NCBI GenBank assembly: GCA_015501585.1
Contig: JADNRY010000273.1
Location: 1-64,000 of the forward strand
DNA: 64,000 bases
Direction: 5' to 3'
Source: Rhodocollybia butyracea
Lineage: Eukaryota; Basidiomycota; Agaricomycetes; Agaricales; Omphalotaceae
The notes beneath the pieces were generated by a model, which was not told the origin of the DNA, searched no databases, and worked only from the letters and a program-made list of their open reading frames with translations. The first letter of the stretch is position 1, and each line of letters opens with the position of its first letter. Below, piece by piece: positions 36,146 to 46,155 of the stretch. The translations under genes were made by a program, and so were the position numbers.

Positions 36146-37796
36146 ATGGACGCCCCAAAAAAAATCGTATTTGCCACCTTTGCTGAGCATGGGCAGTCAA
36201 GCATCATCCTCGCAACCGCTCTCGAGATCCTATCACGACCAATCTTAATCCACATTCACGTCGCGTCTTTTCCCTCTCTGCAAAAGCGTTTTGAGTCCCT
36301 TACTTCCGGAGCGAGAGCTTATGCGAAACTCGGAAACCCTGCTTCGACGATCACGTTCCATCCGATCGACGGAATAGGCCACTTTGAAGGGTACGAGAAG
36401 GCTGGGATTTCGAATGCTGCGATGCGACACCCTCCTGCGACTGCGTCGAACCTCCTTTTGGAGAACATGATGAGTATGCTCTCTCCGTGGGATGGGGAAG
36501 ATTACATGGCAAGTGTTCAACGCTCAACGTTGTATATTTGCCTCAGAACATGCATAGGTTTCATTTGAAAGTTGCAAGGCGATTTTATCCGCTATACAGC
36601 CGACCGCAATTGTTATCGACAATTTTTTCCATCAATTCATGGATGCTTGCCATGTTCTGCAATTCAAGTATATGATATTCAACGCAATGGGACTCCTTCC
36701 TTGTCTTAACACGGTTCAGCCGTACGCAAAAGCACTGTGGCATTATCCATCGCAAGTGTCCAATCTCTGATCCAATCCGGGCTTAACGGCAGAATCTGAC
36801 TGAGGTGACATTTTAGAACAGGTTCAGGGATACCCTATCCAATCCCAACTTTCTCCTTCTTTACCAACGTGTGGTGCAACTCCAAAGTTATCTATCGAAG
36901 TCTCACCGATCCTCGCATCACCAATTTAAATACCGTCCGGAAAGAAAACGGGCTGAAAGGTGGATTGGTGACAATGGAGCCCTTTCGTACGGATATTCCG
37001 TATGTCTGCCCCGGCCTAAGAGAGCTCGAGTACCCGGTCACGATCCCCAAAAATATGCACCCCGTCGGACCGATTTGCCTCCCAGAGCCCCCCATCGCAG
37101 AAAGCGATCCCGAGCTCAACGAATGGCTCAACCAAGGCCGAACCATCGTCATGATCATGGGACACACTTTGAATACACTGAAGGCCTCATTACGACTGTG
37201 ATCAACGGCGTTTTTGGTGGTATGTCCGATGATATGCAGTTCCTGTGGAAAGCACCTTGTAGGGGTTTTGAGAATCTAGAGGAGGTTTTGATGGCCTCGC
37301 TCCCGAGAAGGCAGGAGAGGAATAGAGTGCGGGTTGTCCCTTGGTTGGATGCAGCGCCCTCGGCGATTTTGCTGCATCAGAACGTTGTCTGTTACATCCA
37401 TCACGGCGGCGCGAACTCTTACTTTGAAGGTGCACGGTAAGCGGCAGCATCCCTTAGCGCCCCCCTCAATGATAGAATCATTTTGTTTTGAATGTCTCTA
37501 GAGCCGGAACACCTCAAATTATCCTACCGCAGTGGTACGACACCTACGAGAATGCCTCTCGAGTGGAATATCTCGGAATCGGCATCTACGGTAATAAAAC
37601 CTGTGCGCCTGACATTGACGCGACGGAGCTGGGGGTTGCTGTAGCGCGGGTGACCGGAGGGGAAGAAGGTAAACGATTGCGAGAAAATGCTGAAGAGATA
37701 CGAAAGTGTTGTGGAAAACGAGAGGGGCGTGAAATGGCAGCTGATGTTGTTTTGGGATGGTTGGATGGAGACATGAAGCTTTGTATGGGCGCGTAG
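36146..37796 (+). CDS. UDP-glycosyltransferase (GT1), one frameshift
   Basis: Transfers a sugar from a UDP-sugar to a small hydrophobic acceptor; cytosolic. Exons 36146-36508, 36558-36751, 36817-37436 and 37502-37796. The first two introns both begin with GCAAGT (GC-AG introns) and the third with GTAAGC. The N-terminal half has KIVFATFAEHGQ and the acceptor-side loop. The C-terminal half has a clear donor-binding block: WLDAAPSAILLHQNVV, HHGGANS (about 380), then EGARAGTPQIILPQ and YENASRVEYLGIGI. Within exon 3, near 37160, the frame slips by one base between IVMIMG and THFEYTE. Exon 3 is one base short of the length its splice phases require. The rest is intact, so this is either a very recent pseudogene or a one-base sequence error. 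Confidence 0.8.
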
Positions 37797-38829
37797 AGCT
37801 AGAGATAAATGTCGAGTCGAGTTGGTGAGATTGAATCGATTTTCTGTGTTGATAACTGGCTGGTATATAAAGTGGCTCACCTTGTACTTTTTAAATCCGT
37901 CTCCCCGCTTTTGTTCCCCACACCTGATACCCTTATATATAGATCTCTCCCTCGTGGGATGTCACTTTACCAAGCCCAGCATGTTTACTTGTGGCGCTCT
38001 TTCGGCGAGAACGAGTTAACAACAGGAATCTGGACTTTGGTCCTGACCAGGTCCGATCAACATCTGGCCTAGGAGTACTTGGCTCGTCTTCGTGACTTTC
38101 CGATGTAAGACCGAGAGGCTGAGAGGCTACATTCTTAGGCTCGACAGCGTAAGTATACTATCAAGCGCTACGAGATCGGAGTACTGGAGTTGCATGCGAC
38201 CATATAAACCTAACTAAAAGTGAGCGGTGAGTGTAGTACTCTGTGTGGGTGAAAGCCAGGGGATAATTGTTCACGCCTTTCGTGAATGTGGCGTTATTCG
38301 TTCAGCATTTAATTTAGAATTTTGAAAGGCATAAAAGCACTGAACGGATTTTTTGAATGACAGAAAGATGGATTACTTGCGTCTTCAAACCTTCAGGGCT
38401 TCGAAGTATCTTATCTCCTTTCATAGTCATTCGAGCGTGCAAGATGAATGATCTCGGAGTATTCCTAGGAGTTTTACCTTGAACCTGGGCCTGAGAATTG
38501 AGCTTCGAAGGACATATGCGCGTGGCGCGTGTATATACGACTCCCGTGGTTTCGGATTTCGGACTTTTAAGACTTCGGACTTTTAGGACTGATCGCATGA
38601 GAGCCACAGACCAGCACCAGACTCCAGTGCACCACCACGGCCGGCCAGCCAAGTCGTAAGATCCTTGGATTATGAGGTTTGGTATGACCAGTATATGAAG
38701 TCAAGGCGATCCTATATACCTAACAGGCGCTTTTTATAGCCGCCCGTCTTCGTCGGTAAATACGTCATTCAACTTTTGTCAACTTTGAACATACCACTCT
38801 TTCACGGAAGCCTTTCCGAAGACTTTATA
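37797..38829. other. Intergenic between UGT and MFS genes
   Basis: No gene is supported. The two genes run in the same direction and this stretch contains the MFS promoter. No sharp TATA box was found. Confidence 0.4.
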
Positions 38830-38907
38830 ATGGCGACTTCAGCCGACTCCAAGCAATTTTCTTCCTACGATAATGTCCACGAATGCAACGAATGTCACGA
38901 CGCCTGA
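38830..38907 (+). promoter_or_regulatory. Upstream ORF overlapping the MFS start codon
   Basis: An ATG at 38830 opens a 25-codon frame that ends with TGA at 38905-38907. It is out of frame with the transporter and overlaps its ATG at 38873. If the transcript starts upstream of 38830, scanning ribosomes would reach this ATG first, so it could reduce translation of the transporter. The transcription start is unknown. Confidence 0.45.
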
Positions 38908-41463
38908 AACGACGCCTTCACCGCCAACGCCACTTCCTCGCTCCAGCTCCAACAGTACAGCTGCACATACCGCCGTCGACTCTGATACTACTACTAAAGC
39001 TAAAACCACCAATGAAAAGACAGATAATGACACGGTGGAAGATGGAGAAGCTGAAAATGAAGTCGATGCGATAATAGTAGATTGGGATGGGCCTAACGAT
39101 CCACAGAATCCAAAAAAGTATGTACAAAACATTCCTTTCTCTAATATCGTTTCTCAATTCTCTCCAAATTCTAGCTGGTCTTTTGGCCGCAAATGGGCGG
39201 CAACGGCAATCGTGTCGGCATTCACATTCATCAGCCCCGTCTCTTCGTCGATGGTAGCACCAGCGACCGACGTCATTGCTTCGCAGTTTGGGATAACGAA
39301 CGAGGTGTTGATAGCGATGACTACCAGTATATTTATCTTGGCTTATGGTTAGTTACGCGTAAGTTAGCAGTCATTCTTTCGCTTATGTTTCTTGTCGTAA
39401 TAGCTATAGGCCCTTTGGTAAGGCTTTGTTCTCCTAATACCCCTAAGTCATTCGCTCAATATGCGCTACCTAGTTCCTTGGACCGCTTTCTGAAATATAC
39501 GGTATGCCCGTAACTACTTGTTATTCAATCCACTACTAACATCCCTTACTCTGCAAGGCAGATCCAGGGTGTTACAAGCCGCAAATCTGTTCTATCTTGG
39601 TAAACCTTCCGTATGCCTCCCTAAAACCCACCCGCTTACTTTTCTTTTGTAGTCTGGAACCTTGTCTGCGGTTTCTCCCAAACAACCGCTCAGCTCATCA
39701 TATTCCGCTTCCTCGCAGGCATCGGTGGATCAGCCCCGCTCGCTGTCGGCGGCGGTGTCCTTGGTGATGTATGGCATGCGGAGGAGAGAGGAAAGGCGAT
39801 CGCGGTTTATAGTTTGGCGCCGCTTATGGGTCCTGTGAGTCTATTCTCGTTATTTCTTGCTTTCAGCTCGACACTCAATTTGAATTCCTAGGTCGTCGGC
39901 CCCATCGCTGGAGCCTGGATCGCACAGAGGAGCAACTGGCGATGGGTTTTCTGGTCGAGCTCGATAGTCGATGCGGCGATCCAGGTGGCAGGCATGTTCT
40001 TTTTACAAGAAAGTACGTGTTATCGTTGTTCTTATTCAACCCCTCGCTAACTCTTTGCCTTCCTATGCAGCCTACGCCCCGCTCCTCCTCCAACGCAAAG
40101 CCAATAAAATACAACAACAGCTCACGGGAGACTCGGAGAAGGGCGAGGCACCGAGAGAAGTGCGGACTGTGTATTCGAAGCAGGAAGGCCGAACGTACGT
40201 TACATCCGTCGTCCTTTACTCACCAACTAAAACTAACCGGTCACGTTCTTCGTTCTCCATTTCGTCCCTTCAAACCTCTTCCGTACGTTTGAATCCTCTA
40301 GATGGCGCGAACTCTTCACGAAATCCCTCGCCCGCCCGTTTACGCTCTTTTGGCGGGAGCCCATCGCGCAGGTCATCGGAATATACATGGCGTTTGTCTA
40401 TGGCGTGTTCTATAGTAAGTTTTCTTCTCGCTTTACTCTTTTTTTTTTTTTCTTCTGTTCAATAACGATGATCGATCGCCCTCTCTCCCGCACACAGTCT
40501 ACCTGACGAACATTACTGTGATATTCACCACTATATATCATGAAAGTACTGGAGTCGGTATGTCTTTTTCCGTCTCTTTCCTTCTCTTCCGTCTCTTCCA
40601 TCCCTTCCTAAACACCTTGCCCTCATCTAGCCGGCCTCAACTACATCGGCCTCGGCATCGGACTCACCCTCGCCTCCCAAATCAACGCGCTCTACATGGA
40701 CAAGATCTACGTATACCTCAAGAACCAGAACAAGAAAAACGGCGGAACCGGGGAAGGCGAGCCGGAGTATCGCGTGCCGTCGATGATCATTGGGAGTATT
40801 GTTTTGCCCATCGGGTTGTTGATGACGGGGTGGGCGGCAGAGAAGGAGGTGAGCTGGGTTGTTACGGATGTGGTGCGTTGCGTTATGGTTGTTATGATTA
40901 TGTGTTTTTGACTGATTGCGTTTGATTTGGGCTTGGATAGGGCATGGCGTTCGTCGGAGCGGGTATCATCCTCACGTTCCAGTCGATGCAGACGTATGTC
41001 GTGGATTCGTTTACGCTGCATGCTGCTAGTGGTTAGTACCCTCTTTCCCGTCGTTGTCTCTTGTGTTCTTTGCATCCCGTCATCCTGCTTTTTCGTTTCC
41101 GTTCCTCCCTGTCTCCTTCCCCCATTCCCGAAAAATAAAAACCTATACTGACTCCCAATTCCCCCAAAACAGCCCTCGCAGCCGTCTCCTGCCTCCGTGC
41201 CCTCGCAGGCTTCGGCTTCCCTCTCTTCGCACCAACGATGTACAACGCTCTAGGGTACGGAAAGGGTGACACAATATTAGCAGCTTTTAGTATCGCTGTT
41301 GGGTGGCCTGCGTGAGTACTGTTTTCCATCCCATTACATTCCATATTGTTTCCATTCCGTTTCGTTGATCATGTGTGTTGATGTGTGTTGTCGTTATAGA
41401 CCCATACTTTTCTGGAAATACGGCAAAGCGATTCGGATGAAGAGTAAGCATGCGAAGAAGTGA
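38873..41463 (+). CDS. MFS transporter, DHA1 drug:H+ antiporter type
   Basis: Fourteen exons join without a stop to 545 residues (for example 38873-39117, 39175-39347, a 14-nt exon 39404-39417, 39474-39501, 39653-39834, 40631-40872, 41173-41311, 41400-41463). The acidic, Thr/Ser-rich cytosolic N-terminus leads into VDWDGPNDPQNPKNWSFG, a signature just before span 1 in fungal DHA1 proteins. Motif A is GPLSEIYGRSR (147-157). LAGIGGSAPLAVGGGVLGD and EERGKA follow in spans 4-5. There are twelve predicted spans with a central loop rich in K, E and Q. Such proteins export drugs, toxins or metabolites at the plasma membrane. It lies between a UGT and a terpene synthase, so export of a terpenoid is plausible. 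Its tail is duplicated at 45868-46155. Confidence 0.9.
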
Positions 41464-42261
41464 GGGAAGGAAGAAATAGATTCGGCGGTGGTGTTTTCCA
41501 TGTGTTTTTTTACCCGCGATTCTTACTCGACTGTTTCACCAACCAAAAAGTTCCTTTTCGGAGGATAGACAGTGACGTCTTCTCGCCCCTTGCCTCTTCT
41601 CCCCTCTTGTTGTCATTTTTGCCCCTATGGCTAGTACGACTTGTAGACACGCACACACTACCCCTACTACCCATACTCCTCCCATCGTCTTTTCGGTTTC
41701 GTTTTCGTACTCGATCAAAATCCTAGTGTATCATTTCTCTTTTTTTTTTGCATCTACTGTAGCAATTACCTACGCACGACTACTACTTAGTATAGCTTAC
41801 CTAGAATACCTTGGGCTTGAGAATACCAGCACTTGTATTTCAATTTGATCTTATAGTGAACAGCAAAAAAAGTTACAACATCTTCTCTAAGCATATTCGT
41901 TGGTAGTATTGAGTCGGAGTGGTCCCTATGTTCCGCGTCGAACTCAGCCACTTCCAGCATTTGTTTGACTGAGTGTGTATGTGTTCAGAGAAGACAGGCG
42001 GCGGCTGGCGCAGAGAAGAATCAAGCGCTCGAAGGAGACTGGGTCGACTTTAGTGGCTAGCCTTAGAAGTAAGTAGCGCCATTAACGTTGCCCAGCATTT
42101 ACAGTACGGGCGTCTACTACAATTTTATACATCTCTCTCTCTTATCGTGCTCAGTCCATTGCTCAACTATGGTAGTAGGTATAGGTAGATAGAGTAAACT
42201 GGCATGGTCTCATTTTATAAACAGCCATGCAGCACACCCAGTGAATCTTGGTGGTACACGG
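41464..42261. other. Intergenic, no gene supported
   Basis: 3' flank of the MFS gene. The pyrimidine-rich stretch at 41560-41760 yields only low-complexity frames. Confidence 0.45.
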
Positions 42262-42303
42262 ATGCGATGTTGGCACAGCCTAAGACTTGTGCCAACATCG
42301 CAT
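42262..42303. repeat. Perfect 16-bp hairpin
   Basis: ATGCGATGTTGGCACA at 42262-42277 and its exact inverse at 42288-42303 are separated by 10 bases. It lies about 0.8 kb past the MFS stop, so it is more likely a small palindromic repeat than a terminator. Confidence 0.75.
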
Positions 42304-43117
42304 TTTGACCTCCCTGGATTCTTTAGGCCAAAGCAAAATTAATTTGGATCCTAATGATGAAACCATCTTTTACTCAGACGTTGGACGATAGTGAGCCCAA
42401 AGGAAGAATTCTAGAGTGAGTTGGCAAAGACGGTATCACTGTGGGCGGTAGTGACAAATCAACAGGCCAGCCAATGCAGATAGACAAGTGGCTAGTTTGA
42501 TATTTGAAAGTGCTTCACCTTCTCGAACACCTTGTCTAAAGAAACTGATCTGTACTTACCATTGTAAAGTGGATTCTAATGCAATCCTTGCGGCTCCTTC
42601 AATAATTGTGAATTGTCCTTGTAAGTGGTTACGTTCAGCGTGGTGGTATGTATTAGAGGAAGAATGCCCCCACTCCAATATCCCAGCCCTTCTGACTGCA
42701 ATACATATTTGGCAGCAGGAAGACAGAACAAGTCATCCAACTCCAGGAACACCAGGAACACTAGTATCAGAGATAATTAATGACTTCTAAGCCTCTGTAA
42801 CCCCCCTGTGATGTTATGCCACCACGATGCCTTCACATTCGTTGATGTATTGTCTTTCTGTGCTCTTGCCGAATTGTTTGTTGCGTCCCATGATAGCTCA
42901 TACATCGCTCGTTTGAAGCTGCTGCTCCACCTGCTGCCACTCTGATTGAAGTTGTTTCCCCTTTTGTTGCCACTCTGCAATCTCCCCAAGGCATTTCTCA
43001 TCTGCTCTTCTCCACCAATCTGGATACCTGATAAGGAGAGTAATGTTGTTGTCGTAGCGCTTGGCAGTTGGACAGCTTTGAGGTTCAAACCAGCAAGTAA
43101 GGACTTTGTGCGGGATT
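42304..43117. other. Intergenic, no gene supported
   Basis: Open frames at 42488-42790 (+) and 42777-43247 (-) show no known domain. The latter runs into the MITE and is probably non-coding. Confidence 0.4.
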
Positions 43118-43436
43118 GGAGATGGACACAAGTCTGGATCACGGTAAACCCGGATCCGCTGCACATGTACCTGCGGGAAAAAATCCTGACCTGTGACTGA
43201 CCTGACCCATGGGAAACAGGTACGTGAGTCTGGCGGATCTGGGTCATGCAGGTACCTGTGGGTATATGTACCTAAATGTACTTTACAAGGTCTTGGAGTG
43301 CCCAAAGGATGACCTGTGCACAACCTGACCTGGACCCAATGGAATGGGTACCTGGATCTTGGCAGATCCAGGTCAGACGGGTATTCCCATGGGTCAAACC
43401 TGCACCTGTTAGGAACTGGACCCATGTCCATCCTTA
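43118..43436. mobile_element. MITE with 9-bp target duplication
   Basis: The element is flanked by identical TGCGGGATT at 43109-43117 and 43437-43445. Its ends are inverse copies (GGAGATGGAC at left, GTCCATCCTTA at right). The interior is an imperfect palindrome built from ACCTG, GGTACC and CCATGGGT words and is non-coding. A 9-bp duplication suggests a Mutator-like element; an 8-bp reading would suggest hAT. The perfect duplication implies a fairly recent insertion, about 450 bases upstream of the terpene synthase start. Confidence 0.8.
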
Positions 43437-43702
43437 TGCGGGATTCGCTCCTTCGCTCAGAGGGCTTGTAGGGCATAGCTTCTTCAGTCCCTCTGTTCCC
43501 AAAGGTCAGTGTCCTCCTGCAACAAATTAGATAATCTCATAATACTTGAGGCAGAAATTAATTTATAAATGCACCACCGAGTTTGATGTTGGATATCACC
43601 GGATATCAGTATCATTGTTATGATTGATCAAGTTCATAGTTATCTCACACTCATTATTTACATGTACTTACACGTACTTATCTCTTATCACCCCCATACC
43701 AG

Positions 43703-43710
43703 TATATAAG
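43703..43710 (+). promoter_or_regulatory. TATA box of the terpene synthase gene
   Basis: TATATAAG lies 180 bases upstream of the ATG at 43890. It is the clearest core-promoter motif in this interval. Confidence 0.5.
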
Positions 43711-43889
43711 CAGTAGCTAGATGTATGTTACCTCATCTGATTGCCCCACTCTCTGTGCTGTCAAACAGACTTCTACCTATATTCTGCCATTGTGCTATAT
43801 ATTATCACAAGTGGTAATATCTTTGTGTTCTATTTTATTATCCAACATTTGAGTCTACATACAACTCCTCACACCATTTCAACACAACC

Positions 43890-45436
43890 ATGGAACCCTC
43901 TCCTGTCCCTCTCAATCTTGCTCTCAATTTAGGCAAAATCTCTCCTTTTCCACCCAAAGCTGGACAGCCCTATCCACCAGCTCGTAACCACCCAAGGTGG
44001 AAAGGTGATCAACTAAACACCAATATTCTGAGCTCACAAGCTGATTTTTCCTTCTTTTCTTCAACATTCTGACACAGAAATTTATAAACTTCACGATGAT
44101 TTCTTGATGAAGGTAGCATTTTATTTTCAGCTCTAGTACTTCTGTTTTTGAGACACCAATAGGAATGGCCATTCGAAAGCAAGAAGGATCGTGATATGGT
44201 TCCGAGTCGGAACTACGCTGGATTCGCTACATGGTGTAAGTCAATTTGTCTGTTGTCATTGCCGCTGCCAACACCTACTAGGTGTACCAAGTGCTGACTT
44301 TGATCGTATGGTATGGGCCGGTCGAATAACTGGCATTTTCTTCGTCCTCGATGATTATGTGGACAATGATAAGGATCTCAGTAAAATTCCTGCATTCAAA
44401 CAAGCAGCGGAAGTTCCTGGATTAGAGGTTAGTGGTAATTGGCCAACCCAAGCCTTCCATCGAAAATTTAATGTACTAGAACCTTCTTCATCCTGAGGAC
44501 AAGGCTGAAATTGCCTATCATAATATTTTCGCTGAAATCAAGAGAGACGTTCCTCCGGACATATTCAAGCAGCTCACAAAACTCACCTCTGAATGGTGGG
44601 AGTAAGTGATTTTTTAAATTTGTTTGAATCAGACAGAAAATTGGATCACGTAGTTCACACCAACATGGGCGGTTCAAGACATTTGATGATTACTCGAATA
44701 TCCGGCGTGTAGACACTGGTATTGTGAGTGCGATATTTATGATACTGCCTACAGTCTTTCTCAAATATTTTCCGCCTCTTAAGCTAATGTCCCATGGTAT
44801 GGCGATACAAATACAATGGCTAACTTGTGCAATTTGTGCTGATAGAATCCAAGCCTGGTTCCGCTACACATTGGGGATCAACCTATCAAATGAAGAAGTC
44901 TTCCATCCTCTGATGTGTGAAGCGGAAGGAATTGTTTCTGGTATGTGTTTTATTCTGCTGTATACACAAGTTCTCATTTCTCTGCGTTCATTTGAAAATT
45001 GACAGACCATATTGGCCTGGTCAACGATTACATCTCATATCTCAAGGAGAAAGTCTCTAACACGGATGACAGGAACATCATCCGGATCTTGATGGATCAG
45101 CAAGGATGCAACTATAATGAGGCGGTGAAGATTGTCGTGGAAAAGATCCGCGAGAAGGAGAAGAATTTTATCATTGCAGGACTTGCAGTGATCAATGACC
45201 CTATATTAGGGAAAAACCCTGAGGTACATCGTTGGGTGTCACATTTGCCATACGTAATGGGTGGACACCATGCATGGGGTCAGACAGTAAGTGTTGTTCA
45301 TTGTTGTGTATCTTTGATCTGCTCTAAACTACAGCAGAGCTCCCGTTACATTGTAGAGAACAAATGCGAAGTGGCGCTTCCTAGCTTAGATTATGCAGCG
45401 GAAGAGACGCCAACTGACGACAGGGTTGATAATTGA
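43890..45436 (+). CDS. Class I terpene synthase (sesquiterpene-type)
   Basis: Ionises a prenyl diphosphate, probably farnesyl diphosphate, and cyclises it. Eight exons, 43890-44004, 44078-44112, 44163-44235, 44282-44427, 44480-44601, 44654-44940, 45006-45286 and 45335-45436, join without a stop to 386 residues, a normal length. The aspartate-rich metal site is D98-D-Y-V-D102 in GIFFVLDDYVD. The NSE triad is N266, S270 and E274 in LVNDYISYLKE. The C-terminal R357-Y358 of QSSRY corresponds to the diphosphate-sensing RY pair. HDDFLMK and EWPFESKKDRD in the N-terminal part and FKTFDDYSNIRRVDTG before helix G also fit fungal sesquiterpene synthases. All catalytic residues are present, so it should be active. 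The product cannot be predicted. MFS and UGT genes lie upstream in the same direction. Confidence 0.88.
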
Positions 45437-45867
45437 GGTTGTTGCGGTCTGTGCAGAGAGGTTAGTACTAGACCTCTATGATTAGCCTCCATGGTCTAGC
45501 AGCATGTATTTCACTATGTCACATTGAGACGGCAGAGGATATGTTTCTCCTATTTAATCCTATACTAGTAGCCCTCAGGGCCCCAGCTCAAGAGATTCAA
45601 ATTTGTTAGTAGAAGTGGCTCCATAATTGGCAAACATTGCACAGGCTGGATTTGTGCCAGGATGATACATCTCGGCATATATACGAGGATTTATTTTCTC
45701 GTTGTTAAGATTATCTCGCGGCAAGGACTGTTCAAGAGGATGATCCAGCTCCCGAGGTATTACTTAGACTTCAAGGGTGGCAAGAATTATTGGAATGAGA
45801 ACATTGTTAGTAATTTTGGTGGGAGCAGAGGTTCTTTTTAAGTAAGCTTGTCGTGATGTTTTTACAT
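45437..45867. other. Intergenic, no gene supported
   Basis: Short 3' flank of the terpene synthase gene, with nothing recognisable. Confidence 0.4.
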
Positions 45868-46155
45868 ACTGCTGGTGGTTAGTACCTCCAGTGGTTGTCT
45901 CTTCCTTCCTTCACTCTCTCTTCCACCGCCTTTCCTTCCTCTTTTCTTGCTCCTCCTTTTCCCTCCTTCCTGTTTTCCTACAAACTTGAAACAAGCACCC
46001 CAATCTTCAACCAACTCTTGTAGCGGTCCTTGTTTACACGCCCTGGCAGGCATTGGCTTCCCCCTCTTTGCACTGGCCAAGTACCGCGCCTTGGAATTCG
46101 GCAGCTGTCTCGATGCATTCTCTAACAAGATTCTTTTGATTCTTCTGACATAAGT
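45868..46155 (+). pseudogene. Remnant of a duplicated MFS transporter tail
   Basis: This stretch is colinear with 41020-41300 of the MFS gene. It carries the GCTG..GGTTAGTACC donor context, a pyrimidine-rich former intron, and then a coding-like segment (SCSGPCLHALAGIGFPLFA) matching exon 13 (SCLRALAGFGFPLFA). The remainder is diverged and out of frame. It is a partial, decayed duplicate placed just beyond the terpene synthase, so the cluster has been rearranged. Confidence 0.75.

Noticed and set aside
41536..41726. Open frames on both strands after the MFS gene
   Set aside because: Pyrimidine-rich low-complexity sequence reads open in several frames. There is no protein signal.
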